Positions 57,828-64,000 of a stretch of 64,000 bases of DNA are shown here, one piece after another. The stretch is from positions 1 to 64,000 of the forward strand of contig JASANG010001802.1 of assembly GCA_030248215.1 (NCBI GenBank), in the 5' to 3' direction. Every line of letters starts with the position of its first letter. The stretch's first letter is position 1. Position numbers and translations under genes: made by a program. The DNA comes from Enoplolaimus lenunculus. Lineage: Eukaryota; Nematoda; Enoplea; Enoplida; Thoracostomopsidae. Under the pieces are notes generated by a model that saw only the letters and a list, made by a program, of their open reading frames with translations, made no database searches and was not told the origin of the DNA.

Positions 57828-57974
57828 ATACAAATGGTCGTAGATGACGTTGGGGTGCTACGAAATCAGTTAAGATGTTAGTGTTGCAAATATTGCATTT
57901 TGCCGAACAATGTCCTATGTTTCAGATATGCTTAATATTTCATTTTTTCATATATCTGTGATTTTACTTTTTAG

Positions 57975-58087
57975 ATTCTGATCTGCTCTGTTTGGCTTTT
58001 TTTCCGTGGGTGGCATTGATAAGTTTTTTGTGTGTGTTTATTTTGATTTTAGTAATATTAATAAATAATAAAATTATACCAATTTGA
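57975..58087 (+). CDS. Hydrophobic terminal-exon candidate
   Basis: After a CTTTTTAG acceptor (incoming phase 1) the frame reads SDLLCLAFFPWVALISFLCV then FILILVILINNKIIPI and a TGA. That is one strong hydrophobic segment with a polar end, and an AATAAA lies inside it. AT-rich DNA often gives such frames by chance and no partner exon was found. Confidence 0.15.
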
Positions 58088-58263
58088 CCCGTGTTTTGTT
58101 AAAACAAATCTGCTGATTACGATTTAAACTATGAGCTGCAGTATATTAAATTGTTCACAAACTCAAATTTAAAGAAAGGTGTCAAATTTTAAGGTTCCTT
58201 GACGTCATTCGGCGTGAAAAATGGTCGTTGGTTGGTCAAAAATCGAGTACAAAGTTTTCCTTA

Positions 58264-58848
58264 AATAAGTGAATATATAGGACACGGTCGTAACAGTCCT
58301 AATCTAAACGTACACTGCATAAAATGGTGAGTCAAGTTGACTCTCTCCGAAATAGACTTGTCCTGACTAAACAATCTGAGTCGAAATTCGACTCCGCCTG
58401 AGTCCAATTTGACTCAAAACGCTGGCGGAGTCGAATTTTGACTCAGTTTGTGTAGTGAGGAAAAACCTATCTTGAATGGAGTTAATTTGACTCACCATTT
58501 TTTGCAGTGTAGTCAGTCCTTAGGCTAAGGTAAAGCGTAAGTGTGCGCCTGTACCTAAGCCGCCGGCCCATGTAAAGGTCAGGGGCGGAAAGTTTTTCTG
58601 TGGCACTAGAATGGAGTAAGCTTAAGGTTTAGATTATTTTTTGCCTGGCTTAGGCTTAGGAATGTGCTCATTTTTACGCTTTAGGCTTAGAATAAGGCTT
58701 AGTCTTAGGAATATCCTTATGATACTGTTCCGCCCCTGTTCTTCACATTGGCCGCCTAAGCCTAACTAATATATTAGTGTCAAGCTTATGCGTACTCTAT
58801 TGCAGTCTCACAGAAAAACGTTCCGTTTCTGATCTTTGCATGGGCCTT
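58264..58848. mobile_element. Family A element split by a family E and another A copy
   Basis: The outer A left part (GTGAATATATAGGACACGG..CCTAATCTAAACG) is cut by a family E MITE at 58313-58509 (CACTGCATAAAATGGTGAG..TTTTTTGCAGTG, with TA on both sides). It continues as a CCTTAGGCTAAGG core and is cut again by an A copy at about 58565-58753 (GGCCCATGTAAAGGTCAGGG..CTTCACATTGGCC). The outer right end is CGTTCCGTTTCTGATCTTTGCATGGGCC. Confidence 0.7.
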
Positions 58849-58957
58849 TAGCTTCCTGCAAGATCATTAATGGCAGGATATAATGAGCTGCCAATCACAA
58901 AAGGGCTCATTTATATTTTGGTTAAGCGAATTTTTTGCTTGTTTTTATCAGTTTAAT

Positions 58958-59295
58958 GGGCCATGTAGAGATCAGAGACGGACCGTTTTTCCGCAGGATT
59001 GCAACACAGGGCGCATGTAAAGATCAGGGGCGGAACGTTTTTCTGTGGCACTAGAATGGAGTTAGCTTAAGGTTTAGATTAGTTTTTTGCCTGGCTTAGG
59101 CTTAGGCTTAGGAATGGGGTGCTCATTTTTACGCTTTAGGCTTAGAATAAGGCTTAGGCTTAGAAATATGCTTATAATACTGTTCCGGTCCTGTTCTTTA
59201 CATTGGCCCAACACAGTACGCTTGAGCTTTTGACTAATAGATTTTTTGTTCGGCATAGGCTTAATAGGAATATGCCTATATATACTACTGTGTAT
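58958..59295. mobile_element. Family A element with a younger family A copy inside
   Basis: The outer left end GGGCCATGTAGAGATCAGAG leads into AGGATTGCAACACAG. The inner copy (59010-59208, GGCGCATGTAAAGATCAGGG to CTGTTCTTTACATTGGCC) is bounded by a perfect 8-bp duplication CAACACAG (59002-59009, 59209-59216). The outer body then resumes (TACGCTTGAGCTTTTGACTAA) and decays near 59295. Confidence 0.85.
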
Positions 59296-59505
59296 GAACC
59301 CTAGGTTACGAATTTCAGCTTAGCCTATTAATGTTTTTAGCCCCTGTAATATATTGGACATTTCTAGAGCTGTGTGTACAAGCTAAACTGTGCGGTAACA
59401 GCTGGTTATTCTTGTAGTAGTTGTATTTTTCATTTTCGAAACCTCAAAATTCTAAAATTCTCTTCAAGTCTATCCTGCTATTTAAGTTTTTAAAACTTGT
59501 TTTAG

Positions 59506-60152
59506 ATGCAATCATTTGTGACAGCTGCACAAGCTGACGGGGGTCTATATATAGGTATGAGTTTATTTCGTGGGGGTAAAAGTTATAGGATTGAGTTAAA
59601 AATCTCTCTGCTAGCTGGTGTAACGATTGATCAATTTAGTTGACCCCTTATTGCCAGACGGTAATTGCGAAATCGATAAAAGTTGTCTATTTTTCATCCA
59701 TATCTGGGCCGATGTATAGAACAGGGCGGGATCGTTTTCCGGAGGGGCTGTAATAGAGTCAGTTTAAGCTTTAGACTAATTTTTTGCTTAGGCTTAGGCT
59801 TAGGAATCGGCTCATCCATACGCTTAGGCTTAGGCTTAGGAATATGCTTATACTACTGTTCCGGCCCTGTTCTATACATGGGCCCATATCTGAAATTGGT
59901 GAGTATATCCTTTTGAATATCCCCAAATAATTGAATACTTACTATTTTGCGGTATCCAGTTGTATAGATGTATTATCGTCGTTTAATATTACAGCATCGC
60001 ACAGTTTTATCAATGACGCTAAGCTGTCGTTTAAGGTTGACAACAACGCTGAAACTTATTTTTTTTCTTATTTTAAGAGTAAATTATCTTATTTTAAGAG
60101 TAAATTATCCCAACTACTGTCATCTTCTGTTGAGGCAGATGTGAAAATATGA
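59506..60152 (+). CDS. Candidate two-exon gene or gene 3' end, unidentified
   Basis: Exon 59506-59554 starts MQSFVTAAQADGGLYI after a TTTTAG acceptor and ends at GTATGA in phase 1. Exon 59968-60152 follows a GTATAG acceptor and continues in frame: DVLSSFNITASHSFINDAKL, SFKVDNNAETYFFSYFKS, then a duplicated YFKSKLS and a polar end before TGA (77 aa in all). Phases match across an intron that contains a family A MITE. Composition is protein-like and soluble. The ATG directly follows an acceptor, so upstream exons are possible. I do not recognise it; short exons in AT-rich DNA can arise by chance. Confidence 0.3.
59707..59884. mobile_element. Family A MITE
   Basis: Left end GGCCGATGTATAGAACAGGG; right end CCGGCCCTGTTCTATACATGGGCC. 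Perfect 8-bp duplication CATATCTG at 59699-59706 and 59885-59892. The core has two blocks of TTAGGCTTAGG around a GGCTCATCCATACGC spacer, the same spacer as at 314-707. Confidence 0.9.
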
Positions 60153-60212
60153 AATGTATAGAAAGCGACGTTTGTGCCGTGCTTTTCTGTGCATTAAATA
60201 TATCGAAATGTC

Positions 60213-60407
60213 GTCGCGAATGTATAGAACAGCGCCGTAACAGTAGTATGAGCATATTCCTAAGGCTAAACCTAAGCGTTAAAATGAACTTATATTATTT
60301 ATGTCTAAGCCAAAGCAGAAGTCTAAGCAAGACAATAGTCTAACGCTTAAGCTTATTCTTGGTGCAGTCCCCCCTGAAAAACGTTCTGCTCCTAGTATTT
60401 CGATGGG
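60213..60407. mobile_element. Family A MITE, diverged
   Basis: GAATGTATAGAACAGCGCCG at the left; CAGTCCCCCCTGAAAAACGTTCTGCTCC at the right. Core CCTAAGGCTAAACCTAAGCG. Confidence 0.55.
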
Positions 60408-61160
60408 TCAGGGTAAGGAACCTATTTTCTGGCTGGTGGAGCGAAAATGTGCGCAGCGCGACGTCAACCCACTCGCGCTCCAGTAGTTGTGGGCCTGAAT
60501 AAACCATTGGTTTGAATTTTTTTATTTGATATTATAAGTATTTTTAAAATTATTAACACAACGTTTACTTAAAAACAAATGTTATAGTTGAAATTCAAAA
60601 AAAGAAACTATTAAGAGCGAAGTTACGAGTAATTGACGGATTATATTTCGATTTAAATGCATTTTGATTGGGTAATTGCACTTTTGCAACGATTTTATTA
60701 TTTAAATTTGATTGGTCAATTAATTTGTCATTTCAAAGATTAGTTGTTTTTTCAACGATGCAATTGGATGTAGGTGTATGTAGCGTTTCGAATCTTAGTG
60801 AATATTGTCAAATGGGTTTTGAGCATCTATCATCAGTTAGCGATAGGTTTTTGAAACATATCAATTTTGGCAATGGCGAATTTCAAAATTGGTACAGAAG
60901 TTGGGCAAATCAAAACGTTAAAAATGTATTGAATTTCGAACCTTTGTCAATCACTAAGCATACTTAAATTTAGGTCTGTTTGCTCTATTTTAGGCTTACC
61001 GATGTATTCCTACTACAATGTAATTGTACATAATTATTTGAAAGTACATAATTTGTACCCCTAGAGCGAGCCTGACGCTCCCGAAAGCAGCTTGCACCGA
61101 GTGTGATATACCACCTGTTAACTTGATACAATTTGTGATATTATCTTTTATCCCCATGTA
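60408..61160. other. Gene-free stretch
   Basis: AT-rich. A family F-like fragment (GAGCATCTATCATCAGTTAGCGATAGG) lies at about 60820. Nothing else is recognisable. Confidence 0.4.
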
Positions 61161-61173
61161 CGCAGTTTATCTG

Positions 61174-61673
61174 TCCAATTGAAATCCTTCCAGTGGATTA
61201 GAACCACACCACGTTGGCCAATGAAATGTCGTCATACTTTGAATCGAAGTATCAATTATTCAATCATATTCAGAGCTCTCTAAATACACAGACTGCATCA
61301 TCTCAGTTGAAATGTGAGCTTGATTTCATCACTTGACGATTTGTCCAATAATAATCGAGTAAAATGCGAAGCTGATATTAACAGTACATCTGATAGCCAT
61401 TGAAATTTTTCGATATTTTTCTGCTCGAATTAACAATTCACCAACCATATCCAAGAGCTCTCTGAACACGCAAAATCCATCTTTCAATGAAACTTGTGCT
61501 CGATCTCGGCATTTCAAGATTCAACCAATACGAAAGACCTAGTAATAAAGCTCTGTATGTGTAAACCAGTATGAACCAATCAAATTAACGCTCGATATCG
61601 ACACGAAAAGATTTAACCATTAGCAATCGAGTAAAATCAAGGCGTGGTTCAATTAGCAGCGAATCAAAAACCG
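61174..61673 (+). promoter_or_regulatory. CCAAT-rich, internally repeated upstream region of TMEM198-like gene
   Basis: CCAAT occurs at about 61174, 61218, 61344, 61524 and 61575, all in the 500 bp before the start codon. A segment beginning CAATCATATTCAGAGCTCTC (61260) recurs imperfectly as CAACCATATCCAAGAGCTCTC about 183 bp later. AATCGAGTAAAAT occurs near 61353 and 61627. The pattern could be a promoter built from a duplicated module, or a local repeat with no role. Confidence 0.35.
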
Positions 61674-63528
61674 ATGGCGTATATTACAGCCAATGGCAGC
61701 GCGGTTTACGGAGACGGTTTTGAAATATTGTTCACAATTAACGGTTCAGATGATATGGTGAATTTAACGAATCAGAGCGGTATTTTGGTTTTAGGTAAAG
61801 TTTTTAGTGCGAAACTTTAGATTTAATTAGAGCTCGCAGTTGTATTTACCTTAGAAGATATATGAGCAATGTTATATATTATATTATGTTATATATGTCG
61901 TATGTCAATCTGCTATTCAGGCCAATTAGTAGTTGGCCTGGGCCAATCTGCTATTTTATGTAATAGCAGTTTGTCCTAGGCTAAACCGCTATTGAACTTA
62001 TAGACCAATCAGATTTAGTTCCTAGGCTAAACCGCTATTAAACTTAAGACCAATCAGATTTGGTCATTTGGACTGTCGCAATACCGTTAACCAATCAGCG
62101 TTGGTTTTACATCACTGTTGTTTTGCTAAACTGCTATTTGCTCACAATAGCAGTATGGCATAAGGCCAGTTGGTGATTGGCCTGAATAGCAGATACATTA
62201 AAGCGACGAAAATTTTTACAAAAAAAATTTGTTAGAACTCAAAATTAAAACATTGTAACAAATATGCCCATATACGTCGCCGTCCAGAGTAAGCAAATAA
62301 TTCAAAAACCGTTTCGTTTCAGATTCCGTCAACTTGACTCGAGATTCAACGGACGCGTCGAAGTATGACATTTTTGACGCATGCAACATTTTAGAAATTC
62401 GGTTCGATTTACATCCGCCGTTGTTAATTTCGGCAATTTTGTGCTTTTTCATCGGATTTATTTATACATTTTTTGGTAAGCTGTCGGTCTATTGTGTATT
62501 TTTTAAAATCTGTTGAAGTTTTTTCTACTGAATTCAGTAATAGTTGTAAGCTTGATTTTAAGTTTCTAGTTGCTAAGTTTTAAGCTTCTTCTTGATTGGT
62601 CGGTTCTGAACATCAAATAAGCCGAAGTTGCGCAATGAAATTTAATGAGGATGTATATCGTAAACGTACACATCAATATATGTGCAACCGGAGGTGAAAA
62701 ATACCGGATCCGGAGACGGAGGTCGACAAAATTTGCCAGAGCCAGAGGTTGGGAAAATTAGCTAGCTAAAGTCGTGTTTAATTTGCTTATTTTAGCAAAT
62801 TTCTGTAATGTGTGGTTAAATGTTTTTGCTTTACGCTTATGTTTTTACGAAACGTCGCATGAATTTTGTCTCAAAATTGTGTACCAAAAGTGAAACCGAA
62901 ACGCACGAAGCAAACACATTTTGTACAACGATGCATAATTTTACGACGAAAATAGTCGGAACCGCCGGCAGAAATTCTAGCGAGCGGAACCGGAGCTTTT
63001 AGGTCGATTTTATGCCGGAGTCGGAGGCTGACGTCCTGTGGTACTCTGCTACATACATATACATATATAGTCATATGTCGTAGCGCAAATTTTCACTAGC
63101 GCAAATTTTCACGCGTGGTATTTACAATCATAATGCGACTATAGTTTTCGATGATGTGAAAATATATATTATTTCAGGCTATCGACTATTCAAAGTAGTC
63201 TTATTCCTCACCGGTTTTCTATTCGGTTCAGTTCTAATCTATCTGGTATGTGATCGCGAACACTTTTTGCCACCGTTAGGCAACGCAGGCGTCGGCGTGG
63301 GTGCCGGCGTTCTGCTTGGCCTAATCACTGCCCTGATTACTTATGTTGGACTGTTTATGACCGGATTTCTCACTGGACTATTCGTAGGCGTTGGTTTAAT
63401 GCTTATCGTACAAGTGTTCTATACGCCAACTACGCTTTGGGTCAGCATTGGTCTTTTATTTGGATCAGGGTTGTTGTTATCGTTGGTAACGTTGAGATGG
63501 CAACGATTGTTACTTATTTTAAATACAG
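61674..63528 (+). CDS. TMEM198-like multi-pass membrane protein, 5' part
   Basis: Exons 61674-61794, 62323-62475 and 63178-63528 join in phase (all phase 1) to 208 residues. The gene continues past the window. An in-frame TAA lies 42 nt before the ATG. A hydrophilic N-terminus of about 70 residues precedes LLISAILCFFIGFIYTFFGY (TM1) and RLFKVVLFLTGFLFGSVLIY (TM2). A small-residue-rich pair follows (VGAGVLLGLITALITYVGLF, then MTGFLTGLFVGVGLMLIVQV), then LWVSIGLLFGSGLLLSLVTL. The FFGYR.FK.VLFLTG and G.GAG..LG patterns match TMEM198, a 7-TM membrane protein linked to Wnt/LRP6 signalling in vertebrates; function in worms is not established. Remaining membrane segments and the C-tail lie outside the window. 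Confidence 0.85.
61908..62192. mobile_element. Inverted-repeat MITE in TMEM198-like intron 1
   Basis: ATCTGCTATTCAGGCCAATTA at the left is inverted against TTGGCCTGAATAGCAGAT at the right. The interior has a duplicated GGCTAAACCGCTATT..ACCAATCAGATTTGG module and AATAGCAG repeats. Confidence 0.7.
62690..63055. mobile_element. Family H element in TMEM198-like intron 2
   Basis: GTGCAACCGGAGGTGAAAAATACCGG at the left; GGAGGCTGACGTCCTGTGGTAC at the right, with GGAACCGGAGC motifs between. A fuller copy than most H fragments. Confidence 0.45.
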
Positions 63529-64000
63529 GTAAGGGACAGATTCAAATATATACAGTATATACAGCTGGCTTACCGTGAGATGCTCATCAGGCCCATAGCC
63601 AGCAGCTCATCGTGCTATGGGGGTCTTAAAACTTTGCAGGAGGGACATACAAGGAACTCCATTAACTTACTACAAGCATGGTTGACAATTTTCTAGGTGA
63701 CCAAAATTTTTGCAAGGGGCTGCGCCCCCTGGTTTTCCCTGGCGACAGGCCCGATACTCAGAGAAGCCGCTCGCAAGCCAGATTCGTTTTTCTCGGGTTG
63801 ACACACTGGTTTCTTGAAGAATCAGTTTTTGTCGCCGTTTGGTGCCAGGGTCACAGTAAACGCTTTTTCGTGTACATTTTTTGTCCCTGAAAAATTCAAC
63901 TATATACATTTTGTAGCTATAAAAACTCCAACTACGTATGTTCTACCCTTCTAAAATTAATAAAAATGGATTTTTTACCTTACGATAGGCAGTCTATCTA
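63529..64000. other. TMEM198-like intron 3 with family J MITE
   Basis: A family J MITE occupies 63579-63752 (GGCCCATAGCCAGC..AGGGACATACAAGGAAC..CCTGGCGACAGGCCC). No further exon was recognised before the window end. Confidence 0.5.

Overview
This window is eukaryotic and most likely nematode DNA. Genes are split by short-to-medium introns with T-rich CAG/TAG acceptors, non-coding DNA is AT-rich, and TTAGGC-type telomere-like repeats (the nematode telomere unit) are scattered throughout. A gene-poor, repeat-rich genome fits an enoplean or other large-genome nematode; that placement is inference. No bacterial, viral or rRNA sequence was seen.

Four host genes, all on the + strand, can be assembled from exons whose phases join. 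(1) A TFAM-like mitochondrial HMG-box protein, 9915-15087: 6 exons, 248 aa, two HMG boxes. (2) An atlastin-like dynamin-family GTPase, 23831-34190: 16 exons, 821 aa, with P-loop, DTQG, RDW, three-helix bundle, two membrane segments and a long low-complexity C-tail. (3) A RING/B-box/coiled-coil/filamin/NHL (TRIM-NHL) protein, 39870-51897: 13 exons, 1624 aa, with about 200 mostly-glutamine residues inside the NHL propeller region. (4) The 5' part of a TMEM198-like multi-pass membrane protein, 61674-63528, running off the window. Weaker pieces are a 40-codon candidate first exon (21252-21371), an orphan exon (55320-55425), a hydrophobic terminal-exon candidate (57975-58087) and a two-exon 77-aa candidate (59506-60152). 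A 72-nt tRNA-like sequence lies in a TFAM intron.

Almost everything else is a mosaic of small non-autonomous DNA transposons (MITEs), many nested, plus minisatellites. The most striking are two families, called A and B here. They have terminal inverted repeats starting GGCCCATGTA.. or GGCCCATGTTAC.., 8-bp target-site duplications (six perfect, three with one mismatch), and an internal core of degenerate telomere repeats (TTAGGC/GCCTAA). Two further inverted-repeat classes (C and D) carry the same core inside different ends. Other families seen are a TA-flanked mariner-like MITE (E), a foldback family near many introns (F), a GGGTGGCG-ended family (G), a GGCCCGTAGCCAG-ended family (J), a TTAA-flanked piggyBac-like MITE with a tRNA-like core, and GGCTG-ended elements whose ACTTAAG motif is amplified inside. 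The TFAM, atlastin and TRIM-NHL genes are unrelated in function and look like independent transcription units with repeats filling their introns.
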